Assembly: GCF_001306415.1 (NCBI RefSeq)
Contig: NZ_LDJX01000012.1
Location: 1 to 33,198 of the forward strand
Length of the DNA stretch: 33,198 nucleotides
Source: Croceitalea dokdonensis DOKDO 023
Lineage (GTDB): Bacteria > Bacteroidota > Bacteroidia > Flavobacteriales > Flavobacteriaceae
Reading direction: 5' to 3'
Shown here: positions 16,640 through 24,390 of the stretch, one piece after another
Position numbering within the stretch: position 1 is the stretch's first letter
Layout: the number at the start of each line of letters is the position of its first letter
Program-made: the position numbers and the translations under genes
Notes under the pieces: model-generated
The model's database searches: none
What the model saw: the letters and a program-made list of their open reading frames with translations, nothing else
Told to the model about the DNA's origin: nothing

Positions 16640-18357
16640 GCCTGTTGCACAAGATAGGCAAAAAAGTTGCTTTTCGATCTTGCCCATGGGGCGATTGATC
16701 GTACCTTTAGGTATGCAGGGAAAAAAGGAGTACCAGGAAAAGCTGTTCGCACAATTTCAACTGAGCGAACGTATACCAAAGAACAATTTCTATCGTCGTT
16801 TAAAAGGTGTTTTGGATTTACGTTTCCTTTACATACTTACCCGTCCTTATTATGGGGAAAGCGGCCAGAAGAGCATTGACCCTGTGGTATTCTTCAAGTT
16901 ATGTCTGGTAGGCTACTTGGAGAACATCGTCAGCGACCGTAAGCTTATCGACCATTGTTCGATGCGCTTGGACATACTATATTTCATAGGCTATGATATC
17001 GACGAGGAGCTGCCATGGCATTCTACTATAAGCCGTACACGGCAACTGTACCCGGAGTCCGTTTTTGAAGAAGTCTTTACGAAGGTCCTTGCCATGTGCG
17101 TTGACAAGGGGATGGTCAGCGGCCATACCCAGGCCATAGATTCGGCCCCTGTAAAGGCCAACGCGAGTATGGACACTTTGGAGCTCAAGGTACCCGAAGA
17201 TGAACTTGACGAGCACCTTAGAAAGGTACGCGCCCTTAGTTCGATGGATAAAGAAGCGCCCCACCGTAAGAGCAAAGGCGATAAGTCGGATAAAGGACAG
17301 CGAAGTGTGACGGCCAACGATAAGGAACTCTCCGCGATAAAGGGACGCAACAAGAAGTGGGCAAAAGATCAAGATAAGCGACCGGGCGCAGGCAACAAGG
17401 GAGCGAAGTACACCAGTAACAAGACCCATTACAGCCCAACGGACCCCGATGCAAGAATTAGCGTAAAGCCCGGTAAGGCACGCAAGCTTAACTACCTGAG
17501 CCAATTGAGCGTGGATACCGCACACCATGTAATAACCGATATAAGGGCCTACCATGCGGACGGTAAGGACAACCAGCAATTACAGGATATCGTACAACGC
17601 TTACAAAGAAGATTATGGCAACAGGGCCTGGTATTCGAAAACTGCGTTGCGGACACCGGCTACAGTTCGGGCGAGAACTATGCCTTTTTGGAGCAAAGGG
17701 GACTTAAAAGTTTTATACCGCCCCATGGCACCTACAAGGGCGGGCCCGATGGCTTCACCTATATCAAGGAACACGACCATTATCTATGCCCCCAGGGCAA
17801 GGTAATACCGTTGAAAAAAGTGTTCCTGGACCATCGCACCAAGACGAAAAAGAAGGCCTACCGCGCATCGAGCAAGATCTGCAAGGGCTGCCCGCTCAGG
17901 GAAAGCTGCTTGGGAAAAGTGAACGAAAAACAGTTTTCGGTGACCTACTATCGCGAGGAGTACCAACGGAACATCGCAAGGGTGGAAAGTCCACAGGGAA
18001 AGTATATGAAGGGCAAACGACAGAGTACCGTGGAACCCGTTTTTGGAACATTGACCCAGTTCATGGGCATGCGCAAGATAAATACCATCGGGATAAAGCA
18101 GGCCAACAAGGCAATGCACCTCTCGGCCATCGCCTACAACCTGAAAAAACTGCTGAAATTCGACCAAAAACTGGTGCAAAGTGGGATGGGTACACTTGCT
18201 TTTGCAACATGGGTCAAAAGTGTCCTTGAATTTCTGTTGGGTCCTTCTCCAAAGCATCCAAAATTAGCTTTGCATTTCTAACGCGACAGGGAAAAAGCCC
18301 CGCAGAGCGCCTTATATGAAACCGCTTTTTTCGGGATTAATGACTTGTGCAACGGTT
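16640..18357 (+). mobile_element. IS1182-family insertion sequence, apparently complete
   Basis: The element is 1718 bp as bounded by an 8-bp direct repeat, ACCTTTGT, at 16632-16639 and 18358-18365. Its ends carry an inverted repeat with the core GTTGCACAAG (16644-16653) and CTTGTGCAAC (18344-18353), each 4 bp inside the direct repeat, with little match outside the core. One transposase gene fills the interior. It landed between oxyR and a small conserved gene without breaking either. Family assignment rests on the transposase; the exact end base is my inference from the duplication. Confidence 0.8.
16713..18281 (+). CDS. IS1182-family transposase
   Basis: This is about 522 aa from the ATG at 16713 (MQGKKEYQEKLF); an in-frame ATG at 16686 is an alternative. 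The frame also runs upstream to a GTG at 16638, but that codon includes target-duplication bases and is not a credible start. The N-terminal DUF772-type region (RIPKNNFYRRLKGVLDL, QKSIDPVVFFKLCLVGYLE, LPWHSTISRTRQL) is followed by a DDE core: AIDSAPVKANAS carries the first Asp, VADTGYSSGENY the second and the late VEPVFGTLTQFMGMRK the Glu. A Cys cluster, KICKGCPLRESC, precedes the last motif. The gene has no visible frameshift, so the element may still be active. Confidence 0.92.
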   Translation: MQGKKEYQEKLFAQFQLSERIPKNNFYRRLKGVLDLRFLYILTRPYYGESGQKSIDPVVFFKLCLVGYLENIVSDRKLIDHCSMRLDILYFIGYDIDEELPWHSTISRTRQLYPESVFEEVFTKVLAMCVDKGMVSGHTQAIDSAPVKANASMDTLELKVPEDELDEHLRKVRALSSMDKEAPHRKSKGDKSDKGQRSVTANDKELSAIKGRNKKWAKDQDKRPGAGNKGAKYTSNKTHYSPTDPDARISVKPGKARKLNYLSQLSVDTAHHVITDIRAYHADGKDNQQLQDIVQRLQRRLWQQGLVFENCVADTGYSSGENYAFLEQRGLKSFIPPHGTYKGGPDGFTYIKEHDHYLCPQGKVIPLKKVFLDHRTKTKKKAYRASSKICKGCPLRESCLGKVNEKQFSVTYYREEYQRNIARVESPQGKYMKGKRQSTVEPVFGTLTQFMGMRKINTIGIKQANKAMHLSAIAYNLKKLLKFDQKLVQSGMGTLAFATWVKSVLEFLLGPSPKHPKLALHF

Positions 18358-18397
18358 ACCTTTGTTGGAAGTGTGGCTAATTATGCATCAAAATCCT

Positions 18398-18425
18398 TAA
18401 AAAAAAAGCCGCTTTTAAAGCGGCT
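18398..18425 (-). terminator. intrinsic terminator overlapping a stop codon
   Basis: On the minus strand AGCCGCTT, loop TAA, AAGCGGCT is followed by nine T residues (the A run at 18399-18407 on the plus strand). The 3-nt loop (18415-18417) is exactly the TAA stop codon of the small gene at 18415-18624, so coding sequence and terminator overlap. Confidence 0.88.
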
Positions 18426-18624
18426 GTCCCATTTGAAGTAATCGTATGCTTTGTTCCAGTTCTGGCTTATCGGCAACAAAGGCCTTTAACCAAATACGCA
18501 GTTCATCCACTTCTTGTGGCAGTAGTCTCGATACCGATTTTTTTACTTCCTTTAAAAACAATTTAGCATCAAAACTTACTTTTTGCAAGACCGTAATCGT
18601 GTACTCCAGCATAGCTCTAGCCAT
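18415..18624 (-). CDS. small conserved protein of unknown function
   Basis: This is a 69-aa helical, charged protein: MARAMLEYTITVLQKVSFD, then FLKEVKKSVSRLLPQEVDEL and a WLKAF core. It resembles a small uncharacterised protein I associate with Flavobacteriaceae genomes (same MARAM-EYT-VL-KVSFD opening); I know no function. Support comes from the start in a sensible intergenic region (96 bp from the divergent carboxypeptidase gene) and a canonical terminator that includes its stop codon. Confidence 0.7.
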   Translation of the reverse strand: MARAMLEYTITVLQKVSFDAKLFLKEVKKSVSRLLPQEVDELRIWLKAFVADKPELEQSIRLLQMGQPL

Positions 18625-18720
18625 AATTGAAATTATTTTGTTTAAGGTTAATCTGTCCTTAAAGTTACTTAATATTGGGTTATCTTCACTTTACCTATGC
18701 GTTAAAAATAACCGAAAGAG

Positions 18721-20043
18721 ATGTTAAATCGATTACATAAAAACAATCATGCTGTTGATATTCAAATATTTAAACCTCTGTTTTGGATTGGTCTGGCTAT
18801 AAGTTTTTTCTTGACGGGCTGTGGCGGAACCAAGGCACTGCCAGCTGCTTCCACCACCTCTAAACTACTTAAACAAAACAATACAAGCGCTTATTTTACA
18901 GGATTGCTAGTGGTAGATTTAAAAACGAAAGACACCTTGGCCAGCCTAAATGCAAAACGCTTTTTTATTCCTGCCAGTACGGTTAAAATTGTTACCCTGT
19001 ACGCAGCGAACCATCTGCTTAAGGACAGCTTGCCATCACTTTTCTATGCACATAAAAACGATACAACCTATATTAAGGGTACCGGTGATCCTAGTTGGCA
19101 GCACCCGTATTTTAAAGATCAAACCGCGCTTGAATTTCTTAAAAACCAAAAAAACATCAGTTTATATCCCCATAACTATAAAGACGATGCTTTTGGACCA
19201 GGCTGGGCTTGGGAAGATTATCCTTATGCCTTTTCCGCAGAACGCAGCGGCATATGCCTCTACGGAAACGTGGTAAACTTTACCAAAAAGGATACTCTGA
19301 GCATCTCACCGGATTTTTTTAGGAAGAACACTACCACTAAAGGCCAAGTAACCACTAGGGAACGACACGCCAATTCATTTACCATTGCAAGCAACTTTAA
19401 GGACACCATAGCCATACCATTTATGACAGGCAATAAGGTGGTAAAAAATCTGTTGGAAGCGGAACTGCAAAAAACCGTGACGCTGGTCAACAGGTTTCCA
19501 GAGGTTGTACCAAAAATGTTGTTGGGACATAGCACCGATAGCATTTATCGCCGAATGCTCTACAAGAGTGATAATTTTTTAGCGGAACAGCTCATGCTAA
19601 CGGCCTCCGCTACCCTTTCTGACTCCTTAAGTTTTAAGATTGCTAAAAAGCATGTCCTTGACAACTACCTCAACACCTTAAAACAAACCCCTAGGTGGGT
19701 AGATGGATCTGGTCTTTCCAGGTATAACCTTTTTACACCAGAGTTCTTGGTGGGCGTTCTATCACAGCTTTGGATAACTATCCCACAGCAACGTTTGCTA
19801 CATTTGTTTCCCAAATGGGATGCCAACGGCACGGTTCCCCTAGAAAAAGAGGTGGAGAATCCCTCATTTATTTACGGAAAATCTGGAAGCATGGGAGGTG
19901 TTTACAACCTTTGTGGTTATCTAAAAACAAAATCTGGCCGATACCTGGCCTTTAGTTTTATGAATAACCATTTTCAACAGCCTTCCGCCGACATTCGTAA
20001 GCGCATGTTTGAAACACTTTGTAGGATTAGGGATGCCTATTGA
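18721..20043 (+). CDS. D-alanyl-D-alanine carboxypeptidase, PBP4/S13 type lipoprotein
   Basis: This is a 440-aa serine peptidase that trims or cleaves peptidoglycan cross-links in the periplasm. The three penicillin-binding motifs are present: SxxK as STVK (86-89, in PASTVKI), SxN as SDN (283-285, in YKSDNFLAE) and KTG as KSG (387-389, in YGKSGSMGGVYNL). A lipobox LTGC (Cys34) follows an N-terminal hydrophobic segment, so it is probably a membrane lipoprotein. E. coli DacB is similar in size (about 480 aa), with the same spread between motifs. The first ATG gives an unusually long 24-residue polar stretch before the hydrophobic part, so the true start may be slightly downstream. Confidence 0.88.
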   Translation: MLNRLHKNNHAVDIQIFKPLFWIGLAISFFLTGCGGTKALPAASTTSKLLKQNNTSAYFTGLLVVDLKTKDTLASLNAKRFFIPASTVKIVTLYAANHLLKDSLPSLFYAHKNDTTYIKGTGDPSWQHPYFKDQTALEFLKNQKNISLYPHNYKDDAFGPGWAWEDYPYAFSAERSGICLYGNVVNFTKKDTLSISPDFFRKNTTTKGQVTTRERHANSFTIASNFKDTIAIPFMTGNKVVKNLLEAELQKTVTLVNRFPEVVPKMLLGHSTDSIYRRMLYKSDNFLAEQLMLTASATLSDSLSFKIAKKHVLDNYLNTLKQTPRWVDGSGLSRYNLFTPEFLVGVLSQLWITIPQQRLLHLFPKWDANGTVPLEKEVENPSFIYGKSGSMGGVYNLCGYLKTKSGRYLAFSFMNNHFQQPSADIRKRMFETLCRIRDAY

Positions 20044-20072
20044 TTACGGCCTTACCTGCCCGCACTTCAATT

Positions 20073-20561
20073 TTAGGATACGTCTTGATAATACCTTGAA
20101 AATTTCCTTTTTAGCATGGCTAACTTTGGTGAAATATAGCTTTCGCAAAAAGGTTTGTTTGGGTTGGCCCGATAGTAATTATGAAAGCGCTCATCAGAAT
20201 ACTTAAAACGGCCAAATGGCACTACTTTGGTGATTAGTTTTTCTTTAAAGTCTGACTGGGCCTTAATCAATGCTTGCGTTGCCCTTTCTTGGGTACTGGC
20301 ATCAAAAACGTAAATGGCAGACCTGTATTTGGCCCGCATGCTATGGTTTTTGGTACTCTTATGAGTGTGTAAATGTATAAAGATGAGATGCTCCAAAGTG
20401 ATTGTTTGTTCGTCAAAACATACCACAACCGCCTCTGAAAAGGCATTTAATTGGGCGTTTGGAGCAATAAAACCTTGTGCTACATCCGCTACCCCTCTTA
20501 ACGATTGAAAAACCGCCTCCGTACACCAGTGGCAACCGCCGCCCAAACCTACTTTGGCCAT
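20073..20561 (-). CDS. msrA: peptide methionine sulfoxide reductase MsrA
   Basis: This is a 162-aa repair enzyme that reduces methionine-S-sulfoxide in proteins. The catalytic motif is GGGCHWCTEAVFQ with Cys10 as nucleophile; a second Cys (13) follows at once. HLHTHKSTKNHSMRAKYRSAIY matches the substrate-pocket region of the family (HDPT...GQYRS in E. coli), and the C-terminal half carries ITKVVPFGRFKYSDERFHNYY. The GCHWC form and HTHKST variant are typical of a flavobacterial MsrA branch. It starts 3 bp after the Nudix gene stop, so the two form an operon. It converges with the carboxypeptidase gene (29-bp gap). Confidence 0.9.
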   Translation of the reverse strand: MAKVGLGGGCHWCTEAVFQSLRGVADVAQGFIAPNAQLNAFSEAVVVCFDEQTITLEHLIFIHLHTHKSTKNHSMRAKYRSAIYVFDASTQERATQALIKAQSDFKEKLITKVVPFGRFKYSDERFHNYYRANPNKPFCESYISPKLAMLKRKFSRYYQDVS

Positions 20562-20564
20562 ATA

Positions 20565-21167
20565 CTATTGACGACTATTTTGGGAGTTAAACAACGCATT
20601 AATTTTGGCCCATTGCAACAGCATAATGGTCTTTGCATCCTTAATTTCACCGGTGTCCACCATATCCAAAGCAACTGAAAAAGGCATTTCCAACACTTCT
20701 ATATGTTCCGTTTCCCCTGCCGCTCCACCACCGCTGGAGACTCTCATGGTTTTATTATATTCCCCAACGAAAAAATGCAGGATTTCCGTTACTGACCCAG
20801 GTGACATATAGGATTCAAAAACTTTTTTAACCTTTTCAATGGCATACCCGGTTTCTTCTGCGACCTCACGCTTTATAGTCTCTTCCGGATTCCCATCTTC
20901 CAGCACCCCTGCACAAACCTCAACCATCATCCCATCGGTATTGCCATTAAGGTAGGTTGGCATCCTAAATTGCCGAGTGAGCACCACTTTTTTGGTTTGG
21001 GCATTGTATAACAGAATGGCGGCACCATTGCCCCGATTATAGGCTTCCCTGACCTGTGTCTGCCACTGCCCATTTTCACATTGATAGTCAAACGTGACCC
21101 GATGCAACGAATACCAATTATCCGATAACAATTCCTTACTAATGTTTTTTACCCCGCCGTATTTCAT
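20565..21167 (-). CDS. nudK: NudK-like Nudix hydrolase (GDP-mannose pyrophosphatase type)
   Basis: This is a 200-aa Nudix enzyme that probably hydrolyses nucleotide sugars such as GDP-mannose to GMP and sugar phosphate. The Nudix box spans about 87-110 (GVLEDGNPEETIKREVAEETGYAI), with one extra residue before the first Glu, as in NudK. Diagnostic later motifs are FESYMSPGSVTEILHFFVGEY, the glycine-rich GGGAAGE, HIEVLEMPFSVAL and TGEIKDAKT. Length fits the family (about 190-200 aa). The gene is first in a two-gene unit with msrA. Confidence 0.88.
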   Translation of the reverse strand: MKYGGVKNISKELLSDNWYSLHRVTFDYQCENGQWQTQVREAYNRGNGAAILLYNAQTKKVVLTRQFRMPTYLNGNTDGMMVEVCAGVLEDGNPEETIKREVAEETGYAIEKVKKVFESYMSPGSVTEILHFFVGEYNKTMRVSSGGGAAGETEHIEVLEMPFSVALDMVDTGEIKDAKTIMLLQWAKINALFNSQNSRQ

Positions 21168-21253
21168 AGCTGCTTTACGTCATAAATTGATGTTGGATCC
21201 ATTCCCATAGCTGAAAATGAACATTGCTTTACTGCAGTTAGTTAGATATGTCA

Positions 21254-21919
21254 TTACAACGATTCCTCCATTAATACTGCCTGATTTAAATAGCGTCTAA
21301 ACGGCAACATCTCCTTGTACATTTGGATGACCAAATCTTCAAAACCTGGTTTGAGCAGCTCTCTTGAAGAAAACATGGTGGCCACAGCAAAGGTTTTGTT
21401 CCTTAAAACATCAATATGTGGATGATCATTGGAAAAACCTTTGGGTGCCTTTTTAAGTTTTTCGTCCTCATATAGACCGCCAAATGTTTTTTTAAAAGAA
21501 GGTTGCTTCAAAATCTTTTTGAACTCTTCCCCATTGTAATCTATGGCTTCACGAATGCTCTTTAAGCGTTTTGGGTCCGGCCTCCATAAACCACCGGCGA
21601 ACATACCTTGTTCAATACCTATTTCTACATAGAAATCCCCTGTGCTGGGGCGTTTGTCAAATCCCGCGCCAAAGTGGTCTTTGTAGACGGGTTTGTTGGG
21701 ATGGAACATTAGATTATTGTTGATTCTATTAATGCCCTTTTTTCCTGGGGTATCATAGTATTCGTCATCAATGGCAGCCAACCTAAGGTTCATGTCATCC
21801 AGCCAACCAATAAAATCATTGCGGACCGCCATGTACCTTTTTCGGTTGGCATCCATCCATTCTTTGTTGTTGTTTTGTTGAAGTTCCTTTAGGAATGTGA
21901 GTAGGTTTTTAAAATTCAT
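21254..21919 (-). CDS. DUF2461 (TIGR02453) family protein
   Basis: This is a 221-aa protein covering the whole DUF2461 domain. Landmarks are FLKELQQNNNKEWMDANRKRY at the N-terminus, INRINNNLMFHPNKPVYKDHFGAGF, FYVEIGIEQGMFAGGLWRP and a late KGFSNDHPHIDVLRNKTFA. The family is widespread and cytoplasmic, with no established function. Upstream (21988-22013) is a nested palindrome that may be its operator. Confidence 0.9.
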   Translation of the reverse strand: MNFKNLLTFLKELQQNNNKEWMDANRKRYMAVRNDFIGWLDDMNLRLAAIDDEYYDTPGKKGINRINNNLMFHPNKPVYKDHFGAGFDKRPSTGDFYVEIGIEQGMFAGGLWRPDPKRLKSIREAIDYNGEEFKKILKQPSFKKTFGGLYEDEKLKKAPKGFSNDHPHIDVLRNKTFAVATMFSSRELLKPGFEDLVIQMYKEMLPFRRYLNQAVLMEESL

Positions 21920-21987
21920 CCTTCTAAATTACTAAAACTAGGGCCGTAATTAAAATTGGTTGAACAAACAACGTTGTAACTGCCTTG

Positions 21988-22013
21988 ATACCTAATCTTT
22001 AAAGATGGGGTAT
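21988..22013. promoter_or_regulatory. nested palindrome, possible operator
   Basis: ATACC (21988-21992) and GGTAT (22009-22013) flank a perfect 12-bp palindrome, ATCTTTAAAGAT (21995-22006), with 2-bp spacers on each side. It lies about 70 bp upstream of the DUF2461 start, after the end of the AIM24 gene. The symmetry suggests a protein-binding site; no promoter element was confirmed. Confidence 0.4.
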
Positions 22014-22077
22014 ACGGGTAGCCTTTATTCCAAACCCAATATTGGAACTATTTTTTGGTAAAGTAGGGTTTCCTTGC

Positions 22078-22875
22078 TTAAAATCCCCTATCGCCTCCAA
22101 CAATATCACCTAATGTACCTAAAATACTGCCTTCGCCCTTATCCTTTCCCCCTCTTGGGATGGCAGCAAGTACCCTGCCCGCCAACCTACTAAAAGGTAA
22201 GGATTGTATATATACGGTACCAGGCCCACGGAGGGTGGCAAAGAACAAGCCCTCGCCGCCAAAAACAGTATTTTTAATGCCGCCAACAAATTCAATATCA
22301 TAGTCTACGGTCTGTGAAAAACCCACGATACAGCCAGTATCCACTTTTAAGACCTCTCCTGGTGCAAGGACCTTTTTGGCCAAGGTTCCGCCGGCATGTA
22401 CAAACCCCAATCCATCACCTTCCAACTTTTGCATGATAAAACCTTCACCACCAAATAGGCCCCTTCCCAATTTTTTTGAAAATTCTATTCCTACGGAAAC
22501 CCCTTTTGCCGCGCAAAGGAAGGCATCTTTTTGACAGATAAATTTACCGCCCACTTCAGACAAATCTATGGGAAGTATCTTGCCCGGATAGGGAGACGCA
22601 AAACTCACCTTTTTTTTTCCTTGACCAATATTTAAAAAAGCCGTCATAAAAAGACTTTCGCCCGTAAGCATACGCTTACCCGCTGAAAATATTTTACCCA
22701 AAACGCTGCTGTCCTGGTTGGAACCATCTCCAAAAATAGTATCCATTTTAATGTCGGTATCCATCATCATAAAGCTTCCGGCCTCGGCCACAACGGCTTC
22801 TTGGGGGTCCAACTCAATCTCTACGTATTGCATTTCCTCTCCGTAAATCTCGTAATCTATTTCGTGTGAATTCAT
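22078..22875 (-). CDS. TIGR00266 / AIM24 family protein
   Basis: This is a 265-aa protein of the AIM24-like family, a double-psi/tryptophan-RNA-binding-attenuator-like beta fold. Typical landmarks are VEIELDPQEAVVAEAGSFMMM, LTGESLFMTAF, GRGLFGGEGFIMQKLEGDG, APGEVLKVDTGCIVGF, the second FGGEGLFFATLRGPG and the Gly-rich C-terminus. The repeated GGEG segments are characteristic. Function in bacteria is not established. No signal peptide, so cytoplasmic. Its gene is separated from the FKBP gene by 270 bp with a hairpin. Confidence 0.9.
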   Translation of the reverse strand: MNSHEIDYEIYGEEMQYVEIELDPQEAVVAEAGSFMMMDTDIKMDTIFGDGSNQDSSVLGKIFSAGKRMLTGESLFMTAFLNIGQGKKKVSFASPYPGKILPIDLSEVGGKFICQKDAFLCAAKGVSVGIEFSKKLGRGLFGGEGFIMQKLEGDGLGFVHAGGTLAKKVLAPGEVLKVDTGCIVGFSQTVDYDIEFVGGIKNTVFGGEGLFFATLRGPGTVYIQSLPFSRLAGRVLAAIPRGGKDKGEGSILGTLGDIVGGDRGF

Positions 22876-23047
22876 AGGTATATTTATTTTAGCATGTTAA
22901 CGCCTTTAAAACCTCATCAGGTTTGCATTGCACCTATATGTGGTGGAATTTAAACATTTGTTACAAAAAACCGCGATAAGATAGACGGGTGCCAGTAACA
23001 ACGTAAAACACAAGTATTAGTGCAGCCCTTTTGCCTTAAAAGAATGG

Positions 23048-23066
23048 ACAGGGGTGTTACCCCTGT
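23048..23066 (-). terminator. possible terminator hairpin downstream of the FKBP gene
   Basis: ACAGGGGT, loop GTT, ACCCCTGT is a perfect 8-bp stem with a 3-nt loop. On the minus strand it is followed by CCATTCTTTTA, a weak T-rich tail, which would suit termination of the FKBP transcript about 80 bp after its stop. The tail is poor, so a leader structure for the AIM24 gene is an alternative. Confidence 0.4.
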
Positions 23067-23145
23067 TATCCTTCATAATGTTGCTGACATGCCGCTTTTA
23101 ACCGTTATTGCCCCACAATTAGCAAACTTGGACGGTTAGGCAATT

Positions 23146-23610
23146 CTAATTAATGGAAAGGACATTTACATCAAAAACAAGTACGGCACCGCCAGGAATA
23201 CTGCCTCTTCCTGTATTGCCATATCCCAAGCGCGAGGGAACCAACAACATCCCGCTTCCACCTTCACCAAAATAGGTGATACCTTCGGTCCAGCCCGGAA
23301 TTACCTGATTAAGGTTAAAGGAAATGCCCTCTGGCCCGCTTTCATCAAAAACGTCGCCATTGGTAAAATACCCACGGTAAGCCACGGTTACATTGGAGCC
23401 ACTCGTAGGCCTATCCCCAAAACCTGGGTCATTTATGACATAATATAAGCCAGTTGAAGAACGTTGGGCGTTTAATTCTTGAGCAGCGATAAACGCTTGT
23501 ATTTCTTGTTCATTGGCCTCGGTAAAATCTATGGGGTCATTAGTACTGCTATCCGAGGAACAACCGAACATCACAAGGAGTAGTAATGGGGCAAGCATTT
23601 TTTTTATCAT
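23146..23610 (-). CDS. FKBP-type peptidyl-prolyl isomerase lipoprotein
   Basis: This is a 154-aa periplasmic or outer-membrane lipoprotein that speeds proline isomerisation during folding. I chose the ATG at 23610 rather than the one 8 codons upstream because it places a compact signal peptide and lipobox (LLLVMFGCSSD, Cys17) at the N-terminus. The FKBP domain (about 65-154) has VTVAYRGYFTNGDVFDES, SFNLNQVIPGWTEGI, MLLVPSRLGYG and the closing IPGGAVLVFDVNVLSI, all standard positions including the aromatic pocket residues. Confidence 0.9.
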   Translation of the reverse strand: MIKKMLAPLLLLVMFGCSSDSSTNDPIDFTEANEQEIQAFIAAQELNAQRSSTGLYYVINDPGFGDRPTSGSNVTVAYRGYFTNGDVFDESGPEGISFNLNQVIPGWTEGITYFGEGGSGMLLVPSRLGYGNTGRGSIPGGAVLVFDVNVLSIN

Positions 23611-23765
23611 AGTGGGCAATTTTGTTTTAATCAAAATGCATAAGGTGTGAGCAGGAACTAAACTGCAATATCCGTAATTATATCAACAAAATGAAATGTC
23701 TTTTAACTCCCTTTTAAAACAGCCAAAGGGCACACCAATTGTAGTGCTTTAAGAGCAATATTCCA

Positions 23766-24227
23766 TCAGGATTTAAGACGTACCGTCCATTCAAAATTAA
23801 AAGTGCTTACAACTAGCCCATGGGTATTTACCCCAACGGACCTCATCCATAAGGTTTGCCCTTGCCCCGTTGCAATGGTTTTTTGGATGGCGTCATGTAT
23901 CAAATGGCCATCCTCGCAGGTAAAAGTAATTTTACCCGTGGCTTTTTTGGAAAAATTAGCCGTATTGTTTTGCACCAACATAGATATTTTCTTCCCGCTT
24001 TTTTGGATTTGATCACTGACCATGGCCCCTGTAACCAGCTCTGCCGCCATTCCCTGCACCGCCCAAAACATGCTTTTAAATGGATTTTGATTTACCCATC
24101 TGTGCGTAACCGTAGCTACGGCCTTTTGCTCATCCATATATTTTAAGCGAACACCGCACCACCATGCAGAGGGCAACTTAAAAAAGATAAATGTGTTGAA
24201 TTTACGTGGGCTTATTGGCATGTCCAT
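23766..24227 (-). CDS. DUF4442 hotdog-fold protein
   Basis: This is a 153-aa cytoplasmic protein of the DUF4442 family, which has the hotdog fold of acyl-CoA thioesterases. Landmarks are FFKLPSAWWCGVRLKYMDEQKAVATV, NQNPFKSMFWAVQGMAAELVTGAM and a C-terminal beta strand region. Catalysis has not been shown for this family; a thioesterase role is inferred from fold. It is transcribed divergently from the DUF4870 cluster, sharing the 163-bp region that holds the 36-bp inverted repeat. CAAAAATA (24242-24249) is the reverse of a perfect TATTTTTG -7 element for this gene. Confidence 0.8.
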   Translation of the reverse strand: MDMPISPRKFNTFIFFKLPSAWWCGVRLKYMDEQKAVATVTHRWVNQNPFKSMFWAVQGMAAELVTGAMVSDQIQKSGKKISMLVQNNTANFSKKATGKITFTCEDGHLIHDAIQKTIATGQGQTLWMRSVGVNTHGLVVSTFNFEWTVRLKS

Positions 24228-24305
24228 TTATTTTATTACGCCAAAAATACCTAAAATACCTATCTTCTAAATAGTTAATTTTATGTTAATTAATAGTACT
24301 TTGTT

Positions 24306-24337
24306 TTGCATAGTACCATCTTTAGGATATATATTTG
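24306..24337 (+). promoter_or_regulatory. putative flavobacterial promoter of the DUF4870-DUF4440 cluster
   Basis: TATATTTG (24330-24337) exactly matches the Bacteroidota -7 consensus TAnnTTTG. A TTG lies at 24306-24308, 21 bp upstream, slightly long but acceptable for the -33 element. The start of transcription would fall near 24343, within the left arm of the adjacent inverted repeat. Confidence 0.5.
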
Positions 24338-24338
24338 C

Positions 24339-24374
24339 ATGGTAAGCTATTAGGTTAACCTATTCGCTTACCAT
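24339..24374. promoter_or_regulatory. 36-bp symmetrical inverted repeat, operator-like
   Basis: ATGGTAAGC (24339-24347) and GCTTACCAT (24366-24374) are perfect 9-bp arms. Between them, after 3-bp spacers, lies a perfect 12-bp palindrome, TAGGTTAACCTA (24351-24362). The layout 9-3-12-3-9 is symmetrical about one centre. It begins one base after the -7 element, where a bound repressor would block initiation; as RNA it would be a hairpin at the mRNA 5' end. The PadR regulator encoded 1.2 kb downstream is a candidate binder, but this is inference. Confidence 0.65.
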
Positions 24375-24390
24375 CACATCAATCAAAATC

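Noticed and set aside
16638-16712. Upstream GTG start for the transposase
   Set aside because: The codon contains bases of the target duplication, so it would differ at every insertion site.
22664-22679. GTAAGC-N4-GCTTAC, same half-site as the 36-bp dyad
   Set aside because: It lies inside the AIM24 coding sequence; probably coincidence given the short arms.
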